Below are positions 8,299 through 16,645 of a DNA stretch of 45,407 bases, piece by piece. Under the pieces are notes generated by a model. It saw nothing but the letters and a program-made list of their open reading frames with translations. It had not been told where the DNA came from and ran no database searches. The stretch comes from a virus. The stretch covers positions 1 through 45,407 of IMG/VR virus record IMGVR_UViG_3300031857_024899; one strand, given 5' to 3'. A program made the translations under genes and the position numbers. How positions within the stretch are numbered: the first letter of the stretch is position 1; every line of letters begins with the position of its first letter.

Positions 8299-8933
8299 AG
8301 TTGCACCTCCAGCGCGTTGTCATGGATGGCAAAGCTGACCCCCTCGGCGAGCGTCCAGGTCAGGAAATTTGCGGCAATGAAATCGGTATCACGCCCTTCG
8401 GTGAGCAGCAATTCTGAGCCGTCGCTGGACAGATGGAATCCATAGAAGCGCGGCAGGGCTGCGGTGTTCACCAGCTCATAGCCGGATTCATCGGCCTTGA
8501 CCTTGAGCAGCATGCCGTGCGCACCGATCAAGGAGTCGGGCAGCCCCACAGCCAGCAATCGGGCGATGACTTGCTGCAGCACTGCTTCGGCATCCACGAG
8601 GATTTGATTACCGCTGGTCTGAACCAATTGCAGTACGGTATGCGTGTCAGTCACACCTTGGCTGGCCGCAGACTGCGCACGATCGGCTTCACTGGAAGCC
8701 AACTCGGCTGAGGTCAGCGCATCTTGGGCGGCCGACTGGCTTTGCGCGAGAATTCCCCCTGCAGATGCATTGATGCGCGTATCGGCGTCATGCAGCAGTT
8801 TGGCCACGGTGACGACCAGGCCACTTTCGGTACTGACGGTGTCCTGTGTGCTGCCATGCACAACGGCATGCAGCAGCGCACTGTCAGCCGTCACCTGTGT
8901 CACGGCGTTGTGCAGATCGGTTTGTAGGCTCAT
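8295..8933 (-). CDS. tail fibre stalk-like protein with helical repeats
   Basis: A 212-residue protein. Residues 1-120 are Ala/Gln/Ser-rich heptad-like helix (SAAQDALTSAELASSEADRA), as in fibre shafts. The C-terminal part (about 145-212) has YGFHLSSDGSELLLTEGRDT, a motif seen in many phage fibre linkers. It probably forms a trimeric stalk or adaptor that carries the RCC1 heads encoded next, since the stop overlaps the next start (ATGA). No enzymatic motif is visible. Confidence 0.62.
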   Translation of the reverse strand: MSLQTDLHNAVTQVTADSALLHAVVHGSTQDTVSTESGLVVTVAKLLHDADTRINASAGGILAQSQSAAQDALTSAELASSEADRAQSAASQGVTDTHTVLQLVQTSGNQILVDAEAVLQQVIARLLAVGLPDSLIGAHGMLLKVKADESGYELVNTAALPRFYGFHLSSDGSELLLTEGRDTDFIAANFLTWTLAEGVSFAIHDNALEVQL

Positions 8934-8947
8934 GTCAATTTTTCGAG

Positions 8948-9433
8948 TCAGATTTGAATAGGCAGATGTCGCGGCAAAGTGACATGCACCAACTGGTGCA
9001 GCTCGCCGCGCATCGCGAACAGGTCGTCAGCGTTCAGCTCCAGCATCAGATTGAGCGCACCTTCATCGAGCGTGGGCCGCTCGCGGATTTCCAGCTCGCC
9101 CTTGACGTCCCAGCGTCGGGCCGAACGAAGTTGGGCTTCAAACTGGCGGGTGAAACGAGCTTCATGGGGCAAGAGGCCCAGGCCGCCAAGCAAAGTGATT
9201 TCGAACCACTGCCCACCCTCATCGGCGTGGTACTTGTACCAGGCCTCGAACAGGGCGAACTCGAACTCGCTGAACAACCAGCGCACGGTGATGCGCGTGG
9301 GCGTTTGCCGGAACCGGCGACGCTGGCGCGCCGGGCCCGATTCCATGTCAGTGCGCAGCACAGCCTCTTGCGGCGTGAGGCCATAGCCTTCGACCGAGGG
9401 CAGCGGCAGTGTTGTGGGCCAGGTAACGTTCAT
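8948..9433 (-). CDS. conserved minor tail protein downstream of the tape measure
   Basis: 161 residues; the sequence around YGLTPQEAVLRTDMESGPAR and FEAWYKYHADEGGQWFEI recalls a conserved siphovirus tail family placed between the tape measure and fibre genes, but I cannot give a firm family number. It occupies the slot of the distal tail gene gpM or gpL in lambda. It is coupled to the tape measure gene by a four-base overlap, so it is made with the tail operon. Confidence 0.55.
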   Translation of the reverse strand: MNVTWPTTLPLPSVEGYGLTPQEAVLRTDMESGPARQRRRFRQTPTRITVRWLFSEFEFALFEAWYKYHADEGGQWFEITLLGGLGLLPHEARFTRQFEAQLRSARRWDVKGELEIRERPTLDEGALNLMLELNADDLFAMRGELHQLVHVTLPRHLPIQI

Positions 9434-12051
9434 CTCATGGCTCCGGCTGCGGGATTGAGGCCGTAGCGACGCTCCAAGGTTGGCGCCAAGCCGGAACCTT
9501 GGGAAATCGACCGGGCCATGCGCGCTTCCATTTGCTCGACGATGACATCAAGCCGCGTGCTGCCATCGGGCTGCTGTTGCTGCTCGACGCGGGTTTCAAC
9601 CCCACTGGCGCGGTTGATCACATTCACTTCCACATGGACTTGGGGTTTGGTGGCGACGGCACCACCCAAGGCACGCAACTGCCCCGGCGTGAACACCGCC
9701 TCCCCCTGTCGGGCGATGATCGGCACTTCACCCGACACCAGACCCCCGGTATGGAAACGACGCGCACCGGCAAACAGGGTGGCACTCACCTGACGCGATG
9801 GCAGGCCATCGCTACCGAGCAGGCCCCCGCTGTGCGCGATATTGGCGTTCACGCCCATCAGGTCACCGGAGCCCAAGGGCAGCACGGCACTGGCCGCCGG
9901 CGCAAACAGGCTCATCGCAAAGTTCGCCAACGGCAAGGTGATGGCGCGCTGGATCTGGATGCGGATCAGGTCGCTGATGATGGAGTTGGCCAGGCTGTTG
10001 AAGTCCAGCTTGCCCGTCATTACGAACTGGGTGAGCGCATCCTCCATAGACTTGAACGCCCCGGTCACCGCGCGCTCGGCCTGCTTGGCGGCGTTGGTGG
10101 CATCCTCGATATAGGTACGCAGGGCCGCCTTGGCACCGAACTCCGCACTGCGCTGATAGTCGGCGTTAGCGCGGGTGAGGTTTTCCAGAATCGGGAGCTG
10201 CCGCGCCAAGGCGTCGTTGATGGCCTCGATGGTCTGGGCACGCAGATCGGCGTCCTGGATCTGACTGGCTTCCTTGCGCGCAGCCGCCGCAGACTTTTCC
10301 AACTCGGTGCGGGTTTGCAGGACCGTGCGCTCCGTCGCAGACAAGTCCAGCATCTCGCGCTGCAGCTGCAAGGCCTCGATGCGTTGACGATTGCCGCCGA
10401 TCAGGGTCTCGACGATCTTGCGGGCGTTGGCTTCTTCTTTTTCGTAGGCTTCGAAGGCCTTGTCTTTTTCTTTCTGGCGCTCAATGGCTTCGAGCACCTT
10501 GATGTACTGCTCGGCTTCGACGGCCACATCCTTGTAGCCCTTGGCTTCGATTTGTAGTGCACGGGCGCGCAACTCGGCGGCTTCGCCATCTTGCGCGCGG
10601 GTCAGGCGCGAGCGCAGTTGATTGAGGAAGGCTTCGCCTTCGTTAAGTTTTTCTGCTGGCTTGGGTTTTTCGAATCCGGAGAGGTCGAGGCTGGGGCGGG
10701 GCTTGCGCGGCAGCGTTGGCAGAAACTTGTCGTAGATCACCTGGACCTCCTTGGCCTGCGCCTCGGTGTCGAGCACGAATTTCTGGCCCATGACGCGCAC
10801 GGTGCGGCGCTGCTCGTCAAAGAACTTGGCGACCCGATCGGCGTAGCCCGGGTTCTGGTTGATGTTGAAGAGCCGGTCGTTGGCGGCACGCACATAGTCG
10901 TCACGTGCCGTTTGCAGTTTGGCGATTTCGGCATCGATGGCCTTGGGGTCCAACCCCATCGCCTTGCCCGAGCGCAGCATGTCCGTCTTGAACCAGGTCT
11001 CAATGTCCTTGCCGACCACCGACAGGCTGTCAAACGGTTGGGAAATGACCCGCTTCAGGAGCACCGCCGACTCGGCGATGAAGGCCAGACCCGATGCAAC
11101 GGACTCGAGGAAGGTAATGGTGGCCTCACGGTTGGCCGTGATGCGCTGCAGCTCGTTGCTGAAACTGCCCGTCTCGGTCTGCGCCAGGATGACCTGCTCA
11201 GTGAAGTCCGCCAGGATGGGAATGACCGCTGCGCCGATCTGGCGCTGTACGCCCTCGAAGATGGCCGACAGGCGCGTGAGGTTGTCGTTGAAGACTTCCG
11301 ACGCACGCGCCACGTCTTCGGACATCACCAGGCCCAGGCGCTGGGCTTCTTCCATCAGCGCCGTAATGCCCTCTCGTCCCTGGTTGAGGAAGGGAATGAT
11401 GGCCAGACCTTCCTTGCCGAAGAGCTTGACAGCCAGTGCAGCCTTGTCCGCACCATCCGGCATGTCGGCGAATTTTTCGGCCAGGTCGAGCAGCACAGCT
11501 TCAGTCTGGCGGATTTGTCCATGCGCATCCGTGGCTGAGACGCCCAAGGCCTTTAGGGCGGCGCTGCCTTCATCGCCATTCACCTGGGTGTCGAACATGG
11601 CAACTGACAGTTTCTGTAGCGCCTTGGTCAGTCCTTCGGTGGTGACATCCGACAGCTTGGCCGCGTAGTCCAGCGCGGTGAGCGCTTCTACGGAAACGCC
11701 AGTCTTTTGCGAGAGTTTGAAGAACTCGTCGCCGACCCGAGCCACCGGCATGACCAAGGCCGTGATACCCACACCCAAGGCAGCGATGCTGGCGCCCGCA
11801 ATCAGACCAGCAGGACCGAGTTTGCCCAGGACCGAACCCAACAGACCCAGACGCTCGGTGGCGGCTTCGAGCTGGAATTGGGCGTCATTGGCCGCAGACG
11901 ACAGCAGTTTCAGGCCCCCAGACGCTGGCGTGGCAGCCACCTCGATTTTTTTGAGCGAGCGCTCCCCCTTTTCACCAATCTCGGACAGCTCGGCTTTGAC
12001 CTTGCCGCCGTCGACCACGGACAGGCGGATGGAGAGGTTGCGTTCAGCCAT
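9430..12051 (-). CDS. tail tape measure protein (lambda H family)
   Basis: The 873-residue protein has the layout of lambda-family tape measures: an N-terminal helical region, a hydrophobic segment (about 80-105, LGPAGLIAGASIAALGVGIT), long coiled-coil (about 480-640, LRARALQIEAKG and ATERTVLQTRTELEKSAAAA), and a conserved C-terminal block (about 650-720, AVTGAFKSMEDALTQFVMTG and NSLANSIISDLIRIQIQR). The protein sets tail length and moves with DNA into the host. It follows the G/GT chaperones. By the rough rule of 1.5 angstrom per helical residue the tail would be near 130 nm. Confidence 0.9.
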   Translation of the reverse strand: MAERNLSIRLSVVDGGKVKAELSEIGEKGERSLKKIEVAATPASGGLKLLSSAANDAQFQLEAATERLGLLGSVLGKLGPAGLIAGASIAALGVGITALVMPVARVGDEFFKLSQKTGVSVEALTALDYAAKLSDVTTEGLTKALQKLSVAMFDTQVNGDEGSAALKALGVSATDAHGQIRQTEAVLLDLAEKFADMPDGADKAALAVKLFGKEGLAIIPFLNQGREGITALMEEAQRLGLVMSEDVARASEVFNDNLTRLSAIFEGVQRQIGAAVIPILADFTEQVILAQTETGSFSNELQRITANREATITFLESVASGLAFIAESAVLLKRVISQPFDSLSVVGKDIETWFKTDMLRSGKAMGLDPKAIDAEIAKLQTARDDYVRAANDRLFNINQNPGYADRVAKFFDEQRRTVRVMGQKFVLDTEAQAKEVQVIYDKFLPTLPRKPRPSLDLSGFEKPKPAEKLNEGEAFLNQLRSRLTRAQDGEAAELRARALQIEAKGYKDVAVEAEQYIKVLEAIERQKEKDKAFEAYEKEEANARKIVETLIGGNRQRIEALQLQREMLDLSATERTVLQTRTELEKSAAAARKEASQIQDADLRAQTIEAINDALARQLPILENLTRANADYQRSAEFGAKAALRTYIEDATNAAKQAERAVTGAFKSMEDALTQFVMTGKLDFNSLANSIISDLIRIQIQRAITLPLANFAMSLFAPAASAVLPLGSGDLMGVNANIAHSGGLLGSDGLPSRQVSATLFAGARRFHTGGLVSGEVPIIARQGEAVFTPGQLRALGGAVATKPQVHVEVNVINRASGVETRVEQQQQPDGSTRLDVIVEQMEARMARSISQGSGLAPTLERRYGLNPAAGAMR

Positions 12052-12069
12052 TTGAAATCAGTCGTCGCG

Positions 12070-12285
12070 TTATTCGTCTTGCTGCAATGTGCTCATCAGA
12101 CCCGCCTCGACTGCCGGGAAGAGATCGATCGCAGTGGCCTTGTCCAGCCCCGTGCTCTCGCAGGCCAGCATCCAGGCATTAAGATCCAGCCCCACCACCC
12201 GGCCCTGCGCCATGCGCAACTGGCTGGCACAGATGTCAATCGCACTGGCGGCTTGCCAGCCTTCCAGACTCTCGGGCGCGTTCAT
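12070..12285 (-). CDS. T domain of the tail assembly chaperone, made as a G-T frameshift fusion
   Basis: The ATG at 12285 gives 71 residues, but no ribosome site precedes it. The frame stays open back to the slippery site at 12387-12393 in the gene upstream. Read after a -1 shift it adds 105 residues to the G protein, including GWHFGGGPSYCSACF and a Cys-rich run (CSACFQSCPEPCPECP), to give a fusion of about 220 residues (12070-12731). In lambda the equivalent gpGT binds the tape measure and tail tube during assembly. The ATG-only product may not exist. The gene lies 19 bases before the tape measure gene. Confidence 0.75.
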   Translation of the reverse strand: MNAPESLEGWQAASAIDICASQLRMAQGRVVGLDLNAWMLACESTGLDKATAIDLFPAVEAGLMSTLQQDE

Positions 12286-12346
12286 GGTGTACGGGCACTC
12301 GGGGCACGGTTCGGGGCAGCTTTGAAAACAGGCGCTGCAATAGCTC

Positions 12347-12393
12347 GGCCCGCCACCGAAGTGCCATCCGGTGCGGGCCTTCAGGCGTTTTTT
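12347..12393 (-). promoter_or_regulatory. programmed -1 ribosomal frameshift signal (G/GT)
   Basis: On the minus strand the slippery heptamer A AAA AAC (12393-12387) is in the right frame within the codons GAA AAA AAC GCC TGA of the upstream gene. Seven bases later a strong hairpin begins: GGCCCGCACCG (12379-12369) pairs with CGGTGGCGGGCC (12358-12347) with one bulged G and a ten-base loop. A -1 slip enters the downstream T frame. The distance and design match known bacterial and phage -1 signals. Confidence 0.85.
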
Positions 12394-12731
12394 TCTGAAT
12401 CGAGGGCGTAGAGGCCGGCGAGGTATTCGCGCTCGAAGGCATCGGCCAGCAGCCAGTGCTCCATCAGCGCTGCCACACCCTCAGGCGTGACAGCAGCGGG
12501 TTTGCCCTTGTCGTCGGCCACGCCCTCCCAGGCCAGCACAGCCAGCTTGGCCAGTTCCGTAATGAGCGTCGCGGTGCGCTCGCCGGCCGCAGCGGTATCG
12601 GTGCCGGCAACTTTGGAGGCGGCATGGCGAGCGGCCATGACCAGCGCCGTGGTGGCGGGGCGGACCTGCAGGCGCACGCCAGCGGCCAGTGTGATCCAGT
12701 GCGGTTCACGCGGGAGATTGAGTTTGATCAT
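12381..12731 (-). CDS. tail assembly chaperone G
   Basis: A 116-residue protein between the tail tube and tape measure genes, the position of lambda gpG. It is mostly helical (ATTALVMAARHAASKVAG; LITELAKLAVLAWEGV; ALMEHWLLADAFEREYL) with no catalytic motif. The last codons (GAA AAA AAC GCC TGA) hold the slippery site, so most ribosomes would stop to give G and a minority would make the G-T fusion. Chaperones of this class coat the tape measure until the tube polymerises. Identification rests on position and the frameshift signal more than on sequence. Confidence 0.8.
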   Translation of the reverse strand: MIKLNLPREPHWITLAAGVRLQVRPATTALVMAARHAASKVAGTDTAAAGERTATLITELAKLAVLAWEGVADDKGKPAAVTPEGVAALMEHWLLADAFEREYLAGLYALDSEKNA

Positions 12732-12751
12732 GAGAAACCTCGGTCAGGTGA

Positions 12752-13690
12752 TCAGTAGGAAGAAACGTCGTTCACCAGTTCGACGGTGAACATGCGCGCC
12801 ACGCTGGTGGCCTTGGCGGCTTGCCACTCGAAAGTGGCCTGGATGCCGCCGGGCCCGGAGATGGAGAGCTTGGGCTTGGGCAGATAGACCTCGTGGGCGA
12901 TGAAGGTCAGCCGGTGATCGGCATCGATCGCGTAGCCAAAGGTCAATTCCAGCGGCGTGTTGTTCGTGGCGGCATCGATCAGCGTGGTGTCGGCAAACCT
13001 CACTTCCAGATTGCCGGTGAGGCTGGCCACCGTGGGATCCGCGCCGTCAATCTTGCCGTCGGAACGGATGGTTTCGATGCGTTCCAGGTTGTTGGCATAG
13101 GTCAGCTGCGCCGAGACCACGTTGCCCAGCGCCTGGCCTTCACGCAGGATTTGGCCTTGGAACTGGTTGAAGCGCTGTAAGTCAAGGGTGCTGGGCGTGT
13201 CATCCACCGTTACTGTGCGGCGCACCTCACCCTGGGCCACCAGACCGACCGTGGCATTCGCGGCTCCCGAGCGGGCGAAGCCCACCTGCAGGCTGTTGAC
13301 CATGACGCCGGAAGCGACAAACCAGGCCGGGATATCCGGCAGACCCGTTTCCAGGGTGAGGCTGGGCAGGCTTGGTTTGCCAGAGGTGAAGGTGTGGGTC
13401 ATCACGCCCGTGCCACTGGTAGCAGCTTCCCCGAGCAAGGCTTTGAGCCACAGGCCGATGTGGCGCACATCCAGCGGCACGACCATGTCGCCTTCGACTT
13501 TGATGACATCGCGAATCGGCGCACTCGGATCGCGCCCCAGACCGATCAGGTCATTGGCGATCAGCCCCTGTTCGGAGCTGAGTGAGGTGGAGACAAAGGG
13601 CAACTGCCAGTAGCCATCTACCGGGGTGCTGCCATAGGTGGATTCGAACGCGGCCAAGAGGCTGGCGTTCGCGCCGTAGGCACGGGCCAT
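12752..13690 (-). CDS. major tail tube protein
   Basis: 312 residues with the phage tail tube pattern: an N-terminal RAYGANASLLAAFESTYGS, a middle region rich in beta strands (VMTHTFTSGKPSLPSLTLE; FVASGVMVNSLQVGFARSG) and a C-terminal strand pair (FEWQAAKATSVARMFTVEL). It would stack as hexameric rings to form the tail tube. It comes after the tail terminator-type gene and before G/GT, the usual siphovirus order. The ribosome site before ATG 13690 (AAGGAGAAAAACCT) is strong, as expected for an abundant structural protein. Confidence 0.85.
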   Translation of the reverse strand: MARAYGANASLLAAFESTYGSTPVDGYWQLPFVSTSLSSEQGLIANDLIGLGRDPSAPIRDVIKVEGDMVVPLDVRHIGLWLKALLGEAATSGTGVMTHTFTSGKPSLPSLTLETGLPDIPAWFVASGVMVNSLQVGFARSGAANATVGLVAQGEVRRTVTVDDTPSTLDLQRFNQFQGQILREGQALGNVVSAQLTYANNLERIETIRSDGKIDGADPTVASLTGNLEVRFADTTLIDAATNNTPLELTFGYAIDADHRLTFIAHEVYLPKPKLSISGPGGIQATFEWQAAKATSVARMFTVELVNDVSSY

Positions 13691-13715
13691 AGGTTTTTCT
13701 CCTTGGGAAGTGGGT

Positions 13716-14147
13716 TCAGTTCAGTGGCCCGGCACTGCTGTAGTGCAGGACCACGGGCAGCAGGCAGGCCTTGATGCCGCTCGTGCCTTCGGGGGCCAGT
13801 TCATCGAACTTCGGTTGACCGATTTCGGCGTACTCGACGACACCGGCCAGCGTCCGGTCGGCTTCGATCAGGGTGGCGAGCTCGGTGAGCAGCCCATCCA
13901 TGCGTGAATCGCGCGTACTGGCATCCGGATCAGCCACAAACAGTTCGATGGCCACCTGGTGCTGCCAGTGGTAAGTCAGTGGCGAGAGCGATACCTCGGG
14001 CTCGCCCATCTCGCCATCGCGCAGGATCGCCATGGCGTGGTCCGCGATACGCTCGGGCAAGGCGGCGTTGCGCTTGACCGTTGTTCCCAAGGACAACTGG
14101 CCGAGCACGGCGAACAAAGCACCGATGGCGTTTTCTCTTTGGCTCAT
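13716..14147 (-). CDS. tail terminator-like protein
   Basis: 143 residues; the pattern of an N-terminal helix, then EVSLSPLTYHWQHQVAIELFVAD and RMDGLLTELATLIEADRTLAG, resembles tail terminator/minor tail proteins (gpU-like) that sit between head-completion and tail tube genes. It would cap the tail tube at the fixed length. The start overlaps the DUF6441 gene by four bases. Assignment is by position and secondary structure, not by a firm motif. Confidence 0.62.
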   Translation of the reverse strand: MSQRENAIGALFAVLGQLSLGTTVKRNAALPERIADHAMAILRDGEMGEPEVSLSPLTYHWQHQVAIELFVADPDASTRDSRMDGLLTELATLIEADRTLAGVVEYAEIGQPKFDELAPEGTSGIKACLLPVVLHYSSAGPLN

Positions 14148-14806
14148 GACGTTGCCCCTTTGCGGTCGGCTTCATCGAAACGGTTGGCAATGCGCTGGGC
14201 CAGCGTGCTGATCCAGCGACGCGCGCTGCGGTCGATGTCGAATTTCTTCTTCAGGGTCACTTGGGGCACCAGCAGGAACATCGGGACCGTGACCAGCCCT
14301 CGGCCAGTGGTCTGGGCCTTTTGTGAGGCGGCCGAGAAACCGCCGCGTTGGCCTTGGCGGGCGCGCTGGTTTTCTGCGACGAGAAGGGATGGTTTGCCCC
14401 GGCGGTAGATGAAGCGCAGGCGGTGGCCACGCAGCTTTTCCCAAAGGCCGGGGGTCATGCGTTTGCCGCGTGGGCCCTTGCCGGCAGCCGGCAGCGGGAT
14501 CGCCAGCCAGAATCCATCCTTGGAACGAATCGTCGCGCCCTGGTCATGCGCACCGACGATGACGGGTGCGCGGCTATAGACCAGGCCCGCCGCATTAATG
14601 CTCAGTTTGCCTTTGGGGTAAACCTCGCCGCGCCAGGTGTTGGCCAAGCGCTGGCCGAGGCCTGCACCGGTGATCTGGCTGCGCAGCTCGGTCTTGAGGC
14701 CATCGGTCGCTTCGCGAATCGAGTGCGTCACCGCCTGCTCGGCAATGCGCACTTCGTCGGCCAGGATCTGGTCCAGATTGCCGGTGAGTGCAGCCATGAG
14801 CTTCAT
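14144..14806 (-). CDS. DUF6441 family virion protein
   Basis: The 220-residue basic protein has features of DUF6441: TWRGEVYPKGKLSINAAGLV, YSRAPVIVGAHDQGATIRSK and the Trp-Leu-Ala-Ile-Pro-Leu-Pro stretch (GFWLAIPLPAAGKG), followed by MTPGLWEKLRG. The family occurs in head-tail connection regions, similar in place to lambda gpZ or HK97 gp10 proteins. A tail completion role is therefore likely. It overlaps both neighbours by four bases, so all these genes form one translation-coupled operon. Confidence 0.68.
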   Translation of the reverse strand: MKLMAALTGNLDQILADEVRIAEQAVTHSIREATDGLKTELRSQITGAGLGQRLANTWRGEVYPKGKLSINAAGLVYSRAPVIVGAHDQGATIRSKDGFWLAIPLPAAGKGPRGKRMTPGLWEKLRGHRLRFIYRRGKPSLLVAENQRARQGQRGGFSAASQKAQTTGRGLVTVPMFLLVPQVTLKKKFDIDRSARRWISTLAQRIANRFDEADRKGATS

Positions 14807-15150
14807 AGCGGTGCTCCAGCCAGCGTCCAGATCAAGCGGTCCCGATCAGCCAGGGGTTCACCCACCACCTGGTAGGTCTGGCCAGCAACAGTGAAGCGCT
14901 CGCCCTCGCGAGGATCAGCCACGTCGCGGGCCATCACATCGAAACGGTGGGTGGCCACCACCAGCCGGGTATCGCCGAAGGACTCGACGACATCCGGTGT
15001 CTTGGCGATGAAGCGCGTGGTGATCTCCACCCCATCGGCACGCCGGTAGCTGCCCGGCCTGCCGAGGTGCAGAAAGCTGCTGACCAGTAGGCGAATGAAG
15101 GGGTTAACTGGATTGGGCTGATAGGGATTGGGCTGCACCGGATCGTCCAT
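14803..15150 (-). CDS. head-tail joining / head completion protein
   Basis: About 115 residues from ATG 15150, which overlaps the stop of the capsid gene (TGATG). A longer reading from 15192 lies inside the capsid gene and is rejected. The N-terminus is Pro/Asn-rich (PVQPNPYQPNPVNPF), then a small beta domain (HRFDVMARDVADPREGERFTV; TYQVVGEPLADRDRLIWTL) like FII-type connectors. The place right after the major capsid protein supports a connector role. No sequence motif proves it. Confidence 0.6.
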   Translation of the reverse strand: MDDPVQPNPYQPNPVNPFIRLLVSSFLHLGRPGSYRRADGVEITTRFIAKTPDVVESFGDTRLVVATHRFDVMARDVADPREGERFTVAGQTYQVVGEPLADRDRLIWTLAGAPL

Positions 15151-16166
15151 CACGCCATGGTCAGCTTGACCAGCACACCCGGGCGGTGGCACATCGGCAG
15201 TGGGTTGCTCTGCGTGTGCAGATCCGTGCCGCGATCAAACTTTCGCGGCTCCTGCTTGGCGTAGATGGCCTGACCCAGCGTATTGACCGTCTCGTTGAAA
15301 TCGGCCGGGGCGAAGTAGGTGGCAAAGGTGTCGACCGTGCCCAGCGGGAAGGCATGCGCTTCGCCCTCGGCAATGAAGTCACGCGTCTGGGCGGTGCCTG
15401 CCCCGTCGAGATAGCTTGCTTTGCCCAGATATTCCTCGAAGAGGATGCCGCCAAACGCAAAGCCGTTGCGCACGTCATCACGCAACATGGCGCCCTGGGC
15501 ATAGTTCTCATAAGCCTTCTCGACCTTGGCGTGGCCGGTGAGCTTGGCAAAGAAACTGGGCGAGCACAGCACGCGCACGCCGGTCATGAATTCCCCGCGC
15601 AGGTTCTCGGTGATGCCGCGCACCACATCCGCACACTTGTTGCGCACATTGGTGGTGTCCGCATTGAGCTGGAAATTGACTGTGCTCGGGTTGAGCTTGA
15701 AGACCTCGAACAGGTCATGAAGCACACTGCCATCAGCATCGAGGATGACGCCCTTCAAAGCCCCCATGCGCAAATGCTCCAGGGTGATGGCGTGTTTGTT
15801 GCGCATCGATTCCAGATGCTGGGCCAGCACCTGCGCCACGGTGTCCATCTCGGTCTCAGAGCCGAAGGCGCGCACGCCCTGCACTTCTTCCGGCAGCACC
15901 ACGTCTTCCAACGGAATGTGCGGAATCACGAAGGAATGCAACTGGCGCTTGTCGTGCTTGTTCTGGGTCGCTGCGCTACCCACCGGCAGGCTGGGCAGCA
16001 GATTCAGCGTGCCATTGCGCGACTCGATCACCACCGAGCGGGTACGTACCGGCTTTGCCGGGAACAGATTGAGTTCCTCCAGTCGGCCATAGCGGTTGGG
16101 AATGAGGTTGATGGCGGCGGTGAGGCTGGCCATCGAGAACCCGGGATTCTGGAAAGGGTTTTGCAT
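15150..16166 (-). CDS. major capsid protein (lambda gpE family)
   Basis: 338 residues with the Phage_cap_E layout: the N-terminal LNLFPAKPVRTRSVVIESR, the E-loop-like HDKRQLHSFVIPHIPLEDVV, then FGSETEMDTVAQVLAQHLES, DTTNVRNKCADVVR, and the C-terminal strand AEGEAHAFPLGTVDTFATYF with FAPADFNETVNTLGQAIYAK. The length is normal for lambda gpE relatives (about 340). It forms the icosahedral shell. The gene for a gpD-like decoration protein precedes it, as in lambda. Confidence 0.93.
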   Translation of the reverse strand: MQNPFQNPGFSMASLTAAINLIPNRYGRLEELNLFPAKPVRTRSVVIESRNGTLNLLPSLPVGSAATQNKHDKRQLHSFVIPHIPLEDVVLPEEVQGVRAFGSETEMDTVAQVLAQHLESMRNKHAITLEHLRMGALKGVILDADGSVLHDLFEVFKLNPSTVNFQLNADTTNVRNKCADVVRGITENLRGEFMTGVRVLCSPSFFAKLTGHAKVEKAYENYAQGAMLRDDVRNGFAFGGILFEEYLGKASYLDGAGTAQTRDFIAEGEAHAFPLGTVDTFATYFAPADFNETVNTLGQAIYAKQEPRKFDRGTDLHTQSNPLPMCHRPGVLVKLTMA

Positions 16167-16252
16167 GAGAGGGCTCCAATAAAAGGAACGGCCCGCGGGG
16201 TGACCGGCGGGCCGATGGGATGACGGGAAGGAATTGGTGAGGTAGCTGGGGG

Positions 16253-16630
16253 TCAGGCAGCGTCGCGAACCAGAATGCCCAGATCACGCAGTTGCGCGAT
16301 GGCAGCTGTCTTCTGCTCAGCCGTGATGGTCTCCGGCCAGATCAGGGCATCGCGCAAGACGATGGCGTGACGGACCACCACCAAGGCATCCGGGTTGTCG
16401 GCAGTAGTGGCGTCGCAGTCGTTGAGAAGGACGCCTGATGCCTGGTTGAGTGAACCGGTGTCGGCTGGATCGAGCGGGGCAATCTTGCCGTTGGCCGTAT
16501 CGGTGGCGATGACGGTACCCAGTGTCAGGTTGTGGCCTGCGACGAGCGTCACACGTTCGCGGGAATAGCGGTTTTCGGCTTCGAAGCGCAGCAGGTCGGC
16601 CAAGTCGTTCGGTTGAGTGATGACGGACAT
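16253..16630 (-). CDS. head decoration protein (lambda gpD family)
   Basis: 125 residues with the HDPD family pattern: RFEAENRYSRERVTLVAG, LTLGTVIATDTANGKIAPLD, GVLLNDCDAT and VVVRHAIVLRDALIWP. gpD trimers lock the expanded capsid at its three-fold axes so it can hold the full genome. It lies between the protease/scaffold and capsid genes, as in lambda, with ribosome site AAAGGAACTCC before the ATG. Confidence 0.9.
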   Translation of the reverse strand: MSVITQPNDLADLLRFEAENRYSRERVTLVAGHNLTLGTVIATDTANGKIAPLDPADTGSLNQASGVLLNDCDATTADNPDALVVVRHAIVLRDALIWPETITAEQKTAAIAQLRDLGILVRDAA

Positions 16631-16645
16631 GTAGGAGTTCCTTTC

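Noticed and set aside
15186-16223. 345-codon plus-strand open frame
   Set aside because: Antisense shadow of the major capsid gene.
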